DNA from: Pseudomonas syringae
Lineage (GTDB): Bacteria > Pseudomonadota > Gammaproteobacteria > Pseudomonadales > Pseudomonadaceae
Length of the DNA stretch: 64,000 nt
Direction: 5' to 3'
Assembly: GCF_001698815.1 (NCBI RefSeq)
Contig: NZ_LGSI01000073.1
Coordinates: 124,247 to 188,246, forward strand
Positions 27,791 through 35,956 of the stretch are shown here, in pieces. How positions within the stretch are numbered: the first letter of the stretch is position 1; each line of letters opens with the position of its first letter. Made by a program: the position numbers and the translations under genes. The notes under the pieces were generated by a model. That model was not told the origin of the DNA, did no database searches, and was given only the letters and a program-made list of their open reading frames with translations.

Positions 27791-29467
27791 ATGAGCGACC
27801 ACCCGGACGACAACAACAAACCCGACGTCAGCAGACGGCGCTTCCTCGGCGGCGTCGCCGTGTTGGGCGCAAGCGCGACGCTTGGCAGCTACGTAAAAGC
27901 CGACGCGCTTGCGACTGCAGCGCCGGCCGCTCCCCTCAGCGGCGCGGCGCTGGACAAGGCACTGAGCGACAACGTGAAAACCGTGGTGGTGATCTACGCC
28001 GAGAATCGCAGCTTCAACAACCTGTTCGGCAATTTTCCGGGGGTAGAAAAGCCGCTGTCCGCGCTCAAACCCGAGGATTACCAGCAACGCGACCGCGATG
28101 GCACGCTGCTACAAAGCCTGCCGCCCGCCTGGGGCGGCGTGTTGCAGGTCGGACCGCAGACCGTCGATGGCGTGACTTATCCGGTCGGCGGCCAATTCCA
28201 GGAAAACCTGCCCAATGCGCCCTACCCGCTCAAGGGAATGGATGGCGAAGACTTGCCGTTCGGCCTGGTGACCAGGGACTTGTGGCATGTGTTCTATCAG
28301 AACCAGATGCAGATCAACGGCGGCAAAAATGACCGGTTCGTCGCCTGGGCCGATGCGGGCGGCTTGACCATGGGCCACTATGCGCAAAGCCAGTATTCGT
28401 TACGCCTGTGGGACGTCGCCAAAGAGTTCGTGCTGTGCGACAACTTCTTTCAGGGTGCTTTCGGCGGCTCGTTCCTGAACCACCACTACTTGATTGCCGC
28501 CACCGCGCCCTTCTATCCGAACGCTGCAACCTCGGCGGCGAAATCGCAGATCGCCGCGCTGGAAAGCGACAACCCCCGTGACACACGGCTCAAACCGCTG
28601 GAGAAATCACCCGCCAGCGCCATGACCGGGCCACCGCAATTCGGCCCCAGCGCGCTGACGCCGGATGGCTATGGCGTCAACACGCTGGCCCCACCGTACT
28701 GGCCGACCTGGCTGCGCGATCCGGAAAAGCCGGACTACTCCAAGCCGGACCTGCCTAACGTGCTGGTGCCACAGAGCCATGAACACATCGGCGACAAACT
28801 AAGCCGGAAAAACGTCGATTGGGCGTGGTACGCCGGTGCCTGGCAAGTCACCCTCGACCAGTACAAGGATTCCACCGGTATCCCGAAGATCCCCAACTTT
28901 CAGTACCACCACCAGCCGTTCAATTACTTCGTCCAGCAAGGCCCGCAGAACCCGGCTGAGCGCAAAAAGCGCCTGCGGGATGGCGGTCTTGGGGATGAAT
29001 CGCGCAGCAATAAATTCCTCGCCGACGCCGAAGCCGGAAAATTGCCGGCGGTCACCTTCTACAAGCCGCAGGGCAATCTCAACATGCACGCCGGCTACGC
29101 CGATATCGCCGCCGGAGATCGTCACATCGACCGCGTCATCAAGGTGCTGCGCAACAGCCCGCAATGGGAAAACATGGTGATCGTCATCACCGTGGATGAA
29201 AACGGCGGCTGGTGGGACCACGTTGCGCCGCCCCAAGGCGACCGCTGGGGACCAGGCTCCCGCGTGCCGGCGATGGTGGTTTCGCCGTTTGCCCGCAAAG
29301 GCACGGTGGATCACACGGTGTATGACACCGCCTCTATCCTGCGTCTGATTACGCGTATTCACGGACTGGAAAAACTCAACGGCCTCCAGGAGCGGGACAG
29401 CGCGATGATCGCGCGCGGCCAGGCACCCATGGGCGATCTGACCAACGCGCTGCAATTTCCCACATAA
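27791..29467 (+). CDS. Tat-exported acid phosphatase / phospholipase C family (AcpA-like)
   Basis: The 558-residue periplasmic phosphoesterase carries a twin-arginine signal (SRRRFLGGVAVLGAS) at residues 14-28. The catalytic N-terminal motif YAENRSFNNLFGNFPG and the later VDENGGWWDHVAPP metal-site segment place it in the phosphoesterase family that includes AcpA acid phosphatase and bacterial phospholipase C. The lack of a C-terminal phospholipase C domain favours acid phosphatase. It is monocistronic in appearance, 67 bp after the binding protein. Confidence 0.88.
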   Translation: MSDHPDDNNKPDVSRRRFLGGVAVLGASATLGSYVKADALATAAPAAPLSGAALDKALSDNVKTVVVIYAENRSFNNLFGNFPGVEKPLSALKPEDYQQRDRDGTLLQSLPPAWGGVLQVGPQTVDGVTYPVGGQFQENLPNAPYPLKGMDGEDLPFGLVTRDLWHVFYQNQMQINGGKNDRFVAWADAGGLTMGHYAQSQYSLRLWDVAKEFVLCDNFFQGAFGGSFLNHHYLIAATAPFYPNAATSAAKSQIAALESDNPRDTRLKPLEKSPASAMTGPPQFGPSALTPDGYGVNTLAPPYWPTWLRDPEKPDYSKPDLPNVLVPQSHEHIGDKLSRKNVDWAWYAGAWQVTLDQYKDSTGIPKIPNFQYHHQPFNYFVQQGPQNPAERKKRLRDGGLGDESRSNKFLADAEAGKLPAVTFYKPQGNLNMHAGYADIAAGDRHIDRVIKVLRNSPQWENMVIVITVDENGGWWDHVAPPQGDRWGPGSRVPAMVVSPFARKGTVDHTVYDTASILRLITRIHGLEKLNGLQERDSAMIARGQAPMGDLTNALQFPT

Positions 29468-29571
29468 GCAGCTGACAACCCTGTCGGCTGCCGAGGCAAG
29501 CGGCCGACTTGTGCCCTGAGCGCCGAACGTATTCCTTACAAGGTTCCAATAACCTTGCAAGGAATGCAGGC

Positions 29572-30066
29572 ATGAACCCGTCAACAGCAACAGCTCCGAC
29601 CCCGACTTTCAAGGATCGCGACAGCACCGACCTGATCGTCGTCCACTGCTCGGCGACCAAAGCCTCAGCCGACATCGGCGTACGCGAAATCACCCAGTGG
29701 CATATCCAGCGCGGCTTTGACACCGTGGGCTACCACTACGTCATCCGCCGCAACGGCGAACTGGAAACCGGTCGCCCGGAAAGCGCCATCGGTGCCCATG
29801 TACGCGGACACAACAGCAACTCCATCGGCGTTTGTCTGGCGGGGGGCGTGGATGCGAACAACAAGCCCGAGAACAACTTCACCCCGGAACAATTCGCCAG
29901 TCTTGAGACCCTATTGCGCGAGCTGGGAAAACGCTATCCGCAGGCGAAGATTCTTGGGCACCGCGACCTGTCACCCGACAAAAATGGCGACGGCAAAATC
30001 ACCCCGAACGAATTCATCAAGGCGTGTCCGTCGTTTGATGTGGCGCAGTGGCTCAAGGATCTGTAG
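29572..30066 (+). CDS. T7-lysozyme-type N-acetylmuramoyl-L-alanine amidase with EF-hand-like insert
   Basis: The 164-residue zinc amidase cleaves the MurNAc-L-Ala bond. Zinc ligands are His25 (VVHCSAT), His130 (GHRDLS) and Cys152 (ACPSFD); Tyr54 and Lys150 match the catalytic Tyr46 and Lys128 of T7 lysozyme, offset by 8 before and 22 after the insert. The extra 14 residues fall between His130 and Lys150 and hold a canonical EF-hand loop, D136-K-N-G-D-G-K-I-T-P-N-E147. There is no signal peptide, as in phage endolysins; no holin or other phage gene is near. AAGGA precedes the ATG at 29572. Confidence 0.88.
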   Translation: MNPSTATAPTPTFKDRDSTDLIVVHCSATKASADIGVREITQWHIQRGFDTVGYHYVIRRNGELETGRPESAIGAHVRGHNSNSIGVCLAGGVDANNKPENNFTPEQFASLETLLRELGKRYPQAKILGHRDLSPDKNGDGKITPNEFIKACPSFDVAQWLKDL

Positions 30067-30107
30067 ATGCTTTGTTGCAGAGTCTGATGCCTGGTTACGC
30101 CATTCCC

Positions 30108-30160
30108 TGTGGGAGAGGACTTGTCCTCGATGGCGCCTTCCCGGACAAGTCCGGTCCTAC
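30108..30160. repeat. REP pair (GGACTTGTCC type)
   Basis: TGTGGGAGAGGACTTGTCCTCG and an inverted partner ending CCGGTCCTAC form a short hairpin. The two arms differ in type (one GGACTTGTCC, one CCGGTCC), so this copy is a mosaic. The whole 347-bp gap from the amidase to the DinB gene consists of this repeat and the next two. Confidence 0.8.
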
Positions 30161-30176
30161 CTGCACAAGACCGGTA

Positions 30177-30316
30177 CAGACTGTGTGAAAACGTCACGAG
30201 CGATGACAAGACAAGGCAAAAACAGGCGAAAAAGCGGAGTCTAGGTGTTCTAAATGAGCATTTTTCGCCTGTTTTTAACGCAGTATTGTCGAGCGCAGTA
30301 GTTTTCACACAGTCTG
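30177..30316. repeat. 140-bp palindromic element with 16-bp terminal inverted repeats
   Basis: CAGACTGTGTGAAAAC at 30177-30192 is repeated perfectly inverted at 30301-30316. Inside, AAAAACAGGCGAAAAA and TTTTTCGCCTGTTTTT are also exact complements, so the element can fold into a long nested hairpin. A second copy with the same internal order lies at 54961-55085. It codes for nothing credible and resembles a MITE or a pseudomonad interspersed repeat. Confidence 0.85.
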
Positions 30317-30317
30317 G

Positions 30318-30387
30318 GTAGGAGGGGACTTGTCCCCGAAGAGCAATCTGCCTGAACCACTGCTATCGAGGACAAGTCCTCTCCCAC
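30318..30387. repeat. REPIN (GGACTTGTCCCCGA type)
   Basis: GTAGGAGGGGACTTGTCCCC and inverted GAGGACAAGTCCTCTCCCAC flank 30 bases. It starts one base after the end of the 140-bp palindromic element. Confidence 0.85.
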
Positions 30388-30413
30388 AAAAGCCCTTCCC
30401 CCCTCCCGCTATT

Positions 30414-30953
30414 TCAGGCGACGTAATTGGGGACAAGCGCCAACAGATCCGTCGAGCCGACATCGACGCCTGCTTGCGTGAGCAGCGTCGTTGCCTGCCC
30501 GCGATGGTGCGTCTGGTGATTGAAAAAATGCGTCAGCAGGCCGTAGAAATTCCTGTCCGCCTTGATGCCCGCAGTGTTGCTGTACGACAAAACCGTATCC
30601 AGATCGGCTTCGGACAACTCAGCCGTCCACTCGACAATCACTTGATCAAGCATCTGCCGCCGGGCCAGCAGCGCGCCCAGCTCGGTGAACAGCAACTGAC
30701 TCAGCGCCTGCGGGTCTTCCAGATGTTTGATCGGCTCAAGGCTCGGGTGATCGGCCGGATGGCGGGCAAAGCGCTTGAGCCAGATGGTATCGGCGACAAC
30801 CAGATGATTCAGCGTGCCAAGGATCGAACCGAAAAACGCTTTGCGATCGGCACACAGCTCGTCACTGCAAAGGCCGGCCGCAGCCTGATAAACCTTTTCG
30901 TTCATCCAGCGGTTGTAGTCGGCCATCAGCTGCAAATGTTGGATTCGGTTCAC
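30414..30953 (-). CDS. DinB-family (DUF664/YfiT-like) protein
   Basis: The 179-residue four-helix protein has the DinB metal-site pattern: His in GTLNHLVVADTIW and the HFFNHQTHHRGQ motif near residue 140. Members of this superfamily bind a metal and often act as thiol-dependent transferases, but the specific reaction of this one is unknown. It stands alone between repeats and the 4.5S RNA gene. Confidence 0.85.
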   Translation of the reverse strand: MNRIQHLQLMADYNRWMNEKVYQAAAGLCSDELCADRKAFFGSILGTLNHLVVADTIWLKRFARHPADHPSLEPIKHLEDPQALSQLLFTELGALLARRQMLDQVIVEWTAELSEADLDTVLSYSNTAGIKADRNFYGLLTHFFNHQTHHRGQATTLLTQAGVDVGSTDLLALVPNYVA

Positions 30954-31091
30954 GGCACAATTCCCATGGCGAAGTACCTTTATGCGAGACGCTAATGAGT
31001 CTGGACGATGCTGTCCATCGTATTGCCGGAGGCTAGATTATCTAGAGGGGTACAGCGAAAGGATTCGGGTATTGCGAAGGGGCGTTATGGA

Positions 31092-31201
31092 GGCAACCCC
31101 ACCAGCCACACCCCGGCACACAATGTTCCCGCTGTGGCTGCTTCCTTCCGGATCTGACCAGGTTCACGGGTAATCGTTGCGGGGGGACCGATGGGGTCAC
31201 C
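31092..31201 (-). ncRNA. ffs: Signal recognition particle 4.5S RNA
   Basis: Read on the minus strand, the region contains the SRP core CAGATCCGGAAGGAAGCAGC flanked by complementary arms, with the ends GGTGACCCCATC and GGTGGGGTTGCC pairing (with G-U pairs) to close the hairpin. The length of about 110 nt agrees with the bacterial small SRP RNA that binds Ffh. The ends are estimated from the closing stem. The remaining 31262-31485 shows no gene. Confidence 0.93.
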
Positions 31202-31233
31202 ATAACGACGCTCGCCTGTCGGCAAGCCGCGCC

Positions 31234-31261
31234 ATTGTACCGGTCTGACGCGAAGTTACAA
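31234..31261 (-). promoter_or_regulatory. Predicted ffs promoter
   Basis: On the minus strand TTGTAA (31261-31256) and TACAAT (31239-31234) are spaced by 16 bases. Transcription would begin near 31227, leaving a leader of about 25 nt before the mature RNA, similar in size to the E. coli 4.5S precursor leader removed by RNase P. Confidence 0.6.
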
Positions 31262-31485
31262 CCCGTTACCCGGATAAAAAACTCGATAGCGCTCAAGCAC
31301 TTGTGTGAAGGCTGCGCGCTGGGTTGCTCCTTGCCGGTCTGCCACACCCGCACGCACCCGCCAACACTCAGCCGGGCGACACCCTGGCCGCGTTGGAAAA
31401 GCAGGTGTTTAACCTGAGCGGGCCTTTTCACTAATTGTCATAATGCGCACCGACTACATTTCCTGTCAGACGGGGCGTTCAATCA

Positions 31486-31974
31486 GTGATGAAAAACCAG
31501 GTTGTGAGTTACCAGACGCTGACCGAAGCTCAGCGAAAGCAGCTCGACCTGCTGGAGATCTTGCCTGAGCAGATTCCGTTCTCGGGCGATATTTACTGCG
31601 CGTTGAATACGCTGCTGATCCGGTCGACTGCTGATATTGAAGGATTCGTCCTGCTGGAGGATGACCAACCGGTAGGATTCTTCATGCTCAAACGTGGGGA
31701 GTTTCTACCGGCTTGGGCGACCCAGGGTTCGGCTACGCTGCACGCCCTTCAAATTGACCGACGCGTTCAAGGTAAGGGGCTGGGCAAGGTTTTTCTGCAA
31801 GGCCTGCCAGACGCCGTTCGAGCGAAGTGGCCGGATATCCAGCAAATAATGCTCTCGGTGGACGCCGATAATCTGCCCGCGCTGAATCTGTATCTCGGCC
31901 AGGGCTGGATCGATACCGGCGAAGCGTACAAAGGCCGGATCGGATATGAGCGACGTCTGGTGCTGAGCCTGTAG
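31486..31974 (+). CDS. GNAT-family N-acetyltransferase
   Basis: The 162-residue protein has the acetyl-CoA-binding pattern Q-x-x-G-x-G (RRVQGKGLGKVFLQ) after the strand ATLHALQID and a C-terminal LNLYLGQGWIDTGE segment typical of GNAT enzymes. The acceptor is unknown. It is monocistronic and followed directly by a compact REP hairpin. Confidence 0.9.
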   Translation: MMKNQVVSYQTLTEAQRKQLDLLEILPEQIPFSGDIYCALNTLLIRSTADIEGFVLLEDDQPVGFFMLKRGEFLPAWATQGSATLHALQIDRRVQGKGLGKVFLQGLPDAVRAKWPDIQQIMLSVDADNLPALNLYLGQGWIDTGEAYKGRIGYERRLVLSL

Positions 31975-31983
31975 CACAAGATC

Positions 31984-32036
31984 CGTAGGACCGGCTTTAG
32001 CCGGGAGACCGCCCTCCCGGCTAAAGCCGGTCCTGC
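31984..32036. repeat. Compact REP hairpin
   Basis: Nearly identical to the copies at 12892 and 33349: two CCGGCTTTAGCCGGGAG units head to head with a loop of about 6 bases. It lies between convergent genes and may serve as a bidirectional 3'-end structure. Confidence 0.85.
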
Positions 32037-32094
32037 CAAATGACGTCACCCGGCCGTTCCCACGGAATAACGCGGTGATTCAGATGGCATCTGA

Positions 32095-33261
32095 TCACTG
32101 CGCCTGCAGCGCCTCATCCGCCTTGCCGCCAGCATCCTGGATCACCAGATGGATGAAATGCAGCTTGGTGATGACCGCCGGTGACAGAACGAACGGATAG
32201 AAATCCGGCTGTCCCATGCTGCGTGACAGCTCATTGAGCATGCCCGCCAGTTCGATCCAGGCATTGACGAACGACAGGAACGCCGGGCCGCCGGGATGCT
32301 GCGGGTCGTACAGCGTCTCCAGCGGGAATGGCTGGTAATCCAGATCCATGTCGCGGGCACTCATGCCGAAACCCAGCGCGGTATCGACCGCATCCATCAT
32401 GTGCAGGTAGTGCGCCCAGGTTTCCGCCCAGTCTTCCCACGGATGCATGGTGGCGTAGGCGCTGACGAAGCCCTGCTGCCAGTCCGCTGGAGCGCCATGC
32501 TGGTAATGGTGATCCAGGGCATCGGCGTAGCTGGCGCGATCATCGCCGAACAGGCTACGAAAACCGTCTTGCCAGTAAGTGTCGGCGATCAAGCGATCCC
32601 AATAGTAGTGCCCAACTTCGTGTCGGAAATGTCCCAGCAAGGTCCGGTAAGGTTCGTGCATCTGCACCCGAACCTTCTCGCGATGATCGTCGTCAGCTTC
32701 CTTGATATCCAGCGTGATCAAGCCATTGGCATGGCCGGTGGTGGGCAGCTTGCCTTCCAGATCCACGCCGACGAAATCAAAGGCAAGACCGCGTTCTTCG
32801 TCCCGAGTCTTGGGAATGACCTGCAAGCCCAGCGAGATCAGCTGCGCGACCAGGCGGCGCTTGGCGGTTTCGACCTTGCACCAGCGTTCGCCGTTTTCCG
32901 CTACCGACAGATCGGGAATGGTCCGGTTAAGGCTGCACGCGATGCAGAATTCCCCGGTGTTGTGCTCGGAAAACAGCCAGTTGCAGGCCGCCGGTGTGCT
33001 GAGGTTGGCGCAACGTCGATAGAGCCCGGCGCCGGGCTCGTCGCTCAAGCGCCAGGTGTTTGCTTCAGGACCGGGCTCCAGCGCACTGAGGCGGCCTTGC
33101 TCCGGCAAATAGCCCAGCGCTGCGGAACAAGACAGGCACTGGGTATTGGGAAAGAAGATCGACTGCCCGCATTGGCACTGCCAGACCTTGCTGGCGCGCT
33201 TGGTTTCGCCGACAAATGGCGCGGCAATACGTGAACTGAGTTGCTCGAAAAACCGGTACAT
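32095..33261 (-). CDS. Putative zinc-binding metallopeptidase with zinc ribbon
   Basis: The 388-residue protein begins with a zinc ribbon (CQCGQ, then CLSC, separated by IFFPNTQ) and has a gluzincin-like HEVGHYYWD motif (HExxH) with a downstream conserved DWAETWAHYLH segment. This matches the family of bacterial proteins annotated as zinc-ribbon plus putative zinc peptidase. No export signal is present. The ATG at 33261 with AAGGAGAT before it is chosen over one eight codons upstream. The substrate is unknown. Confidence 0.87.
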   Translation of the reverse strand: MYRFFEQLSSRIAAPFVGETKRASKVWQCQCGQSIFFPNTQCLSCSAALGYLPEQGRLSALEPGPEANTWRLSDEPGAGLYRRCANLSTPAACNWLFSEHNTGEFCIACSLNRTIPDLSVAENGERWCKVETAKRRLVAQLISLGLQVIPKTRDEERGLAFDFVGVDLEGKLPTTGHANGLITLDIKEADDDHREKVRVQMHEPYRTLLGHFRHEVGHYYWDRLIADTYWQDGFRSLFGDDRASYADALDHHYQHGAPADWQQGFVSAYATMHPWEDWAETWAHYLHMMDAVDTALGFGMSARDMDLDYQPFPLETLYDPQHPGGPAFLSFVNAWIELAGMLNELSRSMGQPDFYPFVLSPAVITKLHFIHLVIQDAGGKADEALQAQ

Positions 33262-33348
33262 GACGATCTCCTTGTAAGCGTGCAAGCACTAGATCATCGG
33301 CGTTTGCGGGGGTTCCATGATTTAACAAAGTACAGATCCCGCGAGGTT

Positions 33349-33402
33349 CGCAGGACCGGCTTTAGCCGGGAGAGCGCCCTCCCGGCTAAAGCCGGTCCTA
33401 CG
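33349..33402. repeat. Compact REP hairpin
   Basis: GCAGGACCGGCTTTAGCC and its inverted partner, nearly the same as the copies at 12892 and 31984. It lies between the ligA stop and the start of the metallopeptidase gene. Confidence 0.85.
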
Positions 33403-33426
33403 GTATCGCCACCAGACGTTGAACGC

Positions 33427-35790
33427 TCAATCCGCCTTGATGCCATGCTTGCCAAGGAAAGCCACAAACGCCTCTTCATCCAGCACTTTGAGTCCCAGTT
33501 CATTGGCCTTGGTCAGTTTCGACCCGGCACCCGGCCCGGCGACTACCGTATGGGTCTTGGCGGAAACCGAGCCGGAGACTTTCGCGCCGAGGCTTTCGAG
33601 TTTTTCCTTGGCAATGTCGCGGCTCATCAGTTCCAGCGAACCGGTCAACACCCAGGTCTGCCCGGCCAGCGGCAAGCCTTCGACGACTTTTTTCTCGCTC
33701 TGCCAATGCATGCCGAAGTCTTTGAGCTGCGCTTCGATGGCCAGGCCGTGCGCGGCGCGCTCAGGGTCGTCGAAGAAATCCCGTACGGCCTTGGCTTGCT
33801 TCTCGGGCAATGCCTGGCGCATGTCCAGCCAATCCGCGTCGATCACCGCTTGCAGCGAGCCGAACTTGTCGGCCAGTTTCTGCGCCGCACCGGGGCCAAC
33901 CGCCGGGATGTTCAGCTTGTCGATCAAGCCACCCAGGGTCGCGCTGGCGGCGAATTCCGCGCCCAGCTCGCCCTGATCCTGCAACTCCAGGCCGCGCTCA
34001 CCCAGCAGCGCGTCAATGACGTTGCGGTTGTGCTCGTCTTCGAAAAAGCTGTGGATCTCGTGGGCCACTTCCAGGCCGACATCCGGCAGGTAGGTCAGGA
34101 CTTCCGGCAATGCCTGCTTGACCCGCTCCAGCGACGCCAAAGAGCGCGCCAGCACCTTGGCGGTCTCCTCGCCGACATCAGGAATGCCCAGCGCATAGAT
34201 GAAGCGCGCCAGGGTCGGGCGCTTGCTGTCTTCGATGGCCTTGAGCAGCTTATTGCTGGAAATTTCCGCGAAGCCTTCCAGATCGACGATCTGCTCGAAT
34301 TTCAGGCCATACAGGTCCGCCGGGGAACCGATGAGCTTCTCGTCCACCAATTGCTCGATGGTTTTGTCGCCCAGGCCTTCAATGTCCATCGCCCGTCGCG
34401 AAACATAGTGAATGATTGCTTGCTTGAGCTGCGCCCCGCAGGCCAGACGTCCCACGCAGCGATACACCGCGCCTTCGCTGACGGTTTCCTTGCCCTTGCT
34501 GCGCTTGATCAACTGCGTGCGTTCCACATGGGAGCCGCACACCGGGCAGGTCTGGGGAATTTCGACGGGGCGGGCGTTTTCCGGGCGTCGTTCAAGCACC
34601 ACTTGCACGACTTGCGGGATCACGTCGCCAGCACGGCGGATAATCACGGTGTCGCCGATCATCAGGCCCAAACGCGCGACTTCGTCCATGTTGTGCAAGG
34701 TTGCATTGGCAACGGTAACGCCCGCAACCTTGACCGGTTTCAGGCGCGCAACCGGCGTGACCGCACCGGTACGACCCACCTGAAACTCGACGTCCAACAG
34801 TTCGGTGAGTTCTTCCATGGCTGGGAATTTATGGGCGATGGCCCAACGCGGCTCACGGGCACGAAAACCCAGTTCGCGCTGGGAAGCCAGGCTGTTGACC
34901 TTGAACACCACGCCGTCGATTTCATAGCTCAGCGACAGGCGACGCTCGCCAATGTCGTGGTAATACGCCAGGCATTCATCAATGCCGTTGGCCAGTTTCA
35001 GTTCGCGACTGACCGGCATGCCCCATTTCTTGAGTTGGTTGAGGTTGCCGATGTGCGTGTCGGCGAACTCCTCGGACACCTGGCCCAGACCGTAAGCGCA
35101 GAATTCCAGCGGACGATTGGCAGTGATCTTCGAATCCAGCTGGCGCAGGCTGCCAGCAGCGGCGTTACGCGGATTGGCGAAGGTCTTGCCGCCGACTTCC
35201 AGCTGGCTGGCATTGAGCCGCTCGAAACCGGCCTTGGACATGAACACTTCGCCGCGTACTTCCAGCGTCTGCGGCCAGCCGCTGCCATGCAACTTCAGCG
35301 GGATATTGCGCACGGTCCGCACGTTGACGCTGATGTCTTCGCCGGTGGTGCCATCGCCTCGGGTTGCGCCACGCACCAACGCGCCATCGCGATACAACAG
35401 ACTGACCGCCAGGCCATCGAGCTTCGGCTCGCAGCTGTATTGCACCTTGGCGCCTTCGTTCAACAAATCCCCAACCGGCAAATCGAGGCCTTCGGTGACA
35501 CGGCGGTCGAACTCACGCATGTCGTTTTCTTCGAAGGCGTTGCCCAGGCTGAGCATCGGGACTTCGTGGCGCACTTGAGTAAACGCCGAAAGCGCCGCGC
35601 TGCCGACCCGCTGGGTGGGCGAATCCGGGGTGACCAAATGTGGATTCTCCACTTCCAGCGCCTTGAGCTCGTGGAACAGCCGGTCGTATTCCACGTCCGG
35701 AATGCTCGGCTCGTCGAGCACGTGGTAGCGGTAGTTGTGTTGGTCCAGCTCTGCACGCAGTTCGAGGATTCGGGTTTCGGCGGCTTTCAT
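33427..35790 (-). CDS. ligA: NAD-dependent DNA ligase
   Basis: The 787-residue ligase seals nicks in replication and repair. The adenylated lysine is Lys123 in CEPKLDGLAVS, followed by the oligonucleotide-binding fold, a four-Cys zinc finger (CPVCGSH, then CVGRLACG), helix-hairpin-helix motifs and a C-terminal BRCT domain (QTWVLTGSLE). It is longer than E. coli LigA (671 aa), as is usual in pseudomonads. It follows zipA, separated from it by a REPIN and a terminator. Confidence 0.97.
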   Translation of the reverse strand: MKAAETRILELRAELDQHNYRYHVLDEPSIPDVEYDRLFHELKALEVENPHLVTPDSPTQRVGSAALSAFTQVRHEVPMLSLGNAFEENDMREFDRRVTEGLDLPVGDLLNEGAKVQYSCEPKLDGLAVSLLYRDGALVRGATRGDGTTGEDISVNVRTVRNIPLKLHGSGWPQTLEVRGEVFMSKAGFERLNASQLEVGGKTFANPRNAAAGSLRQLDSKITANRPLEFCAYGLGQVSEEFADTHIGNLNQLKKWGMPVSRELKLANGIDECLAYYHDIGERRLSLSYEIDGVVFKVNSLASQRELGFRAREPRWAIAHKFPAMEELTELLDVEFQVGRTGAVTPVARLKPVKVAGVTVANATLHNMDEVARLGLMIGDTVIIRRAGDVIPQVVQVVLERRPENARPVEIPQTCPVCGSHVERTQLIKRSKGKETVSEGAVYRCVGRLACGAQLKQAIIHYVSRRAMDIEGLGDKTIEQLVDEKLIGSPADLYGLKFEQIVDLEGFAEISSNKLLKAIEDSKRPTLARFIYALGIPDVGEETAKVLARSLASLERVKQALPEVLTYLPDVGLEVAHEIHSFFEDEHNRNVIDALLGERGLELQDQGELGAEFAASATLGGLIDKLNIPAVGPGAAQKLADKFGSLQAVIDADWLDMRQALPEKQAKAVRDFFDDPERAAHGLAIEAQLKDFGMHWQSEKKVVEGLPLAGQTWVLTGSLELMSRDIAKEKLESLGAKVSGSVSAKTHTVVAGPGAGSKLTKANELGLKVLDEEAFVAFLGKHGIKAD

Positions 35791-35810
35791 TCGGTGTTCT
35801 CTTAAAATGC

Positions 35811-35832
35811 AAAAGAGCAGCCTGGGCTGCTC
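35811..35832 (-). terminator. Stem-loop between zipA and ligA
   Basis: GAGCAGC and GCTGCTC form a 7-bp stem (35815-35832), with TTTTGCATTTT following on the minus strand, so it could terminate or attenuate zipA transcripts just before ligA. Confidence 0.65.
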
Positions 35833-35861
35833 AAATGGTGTTGCTGCTCGGACCTGAACCT

Positions 35862-35953
35862 TGTGGGACCGGCTTTAGCCGGGAAGGCGATGTACCAGAC
35901 GCAAAATAGACGTCGGATGAACCGCCCTCTTCCCGGCTAAAGCCGGTCCTACG
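35862..35953. repeat. REPIN (CCGGCTTTAGCCGGGA type)
   Basis: GTGGGACCGGCTTTAGCC and inverted GGCTAAAGCCGGTCCTAC flank about 50 bases, four bases beyond the zipA stop. Confidence 0.88.
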
Positions 35954-35956
35954 AGG

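Noticed and set aside
33241..35805. An 854-codon open frame opposite ligA
   Set aside because: Same reason: codon-position effect of the real ligase gene; no domain or plausible start.
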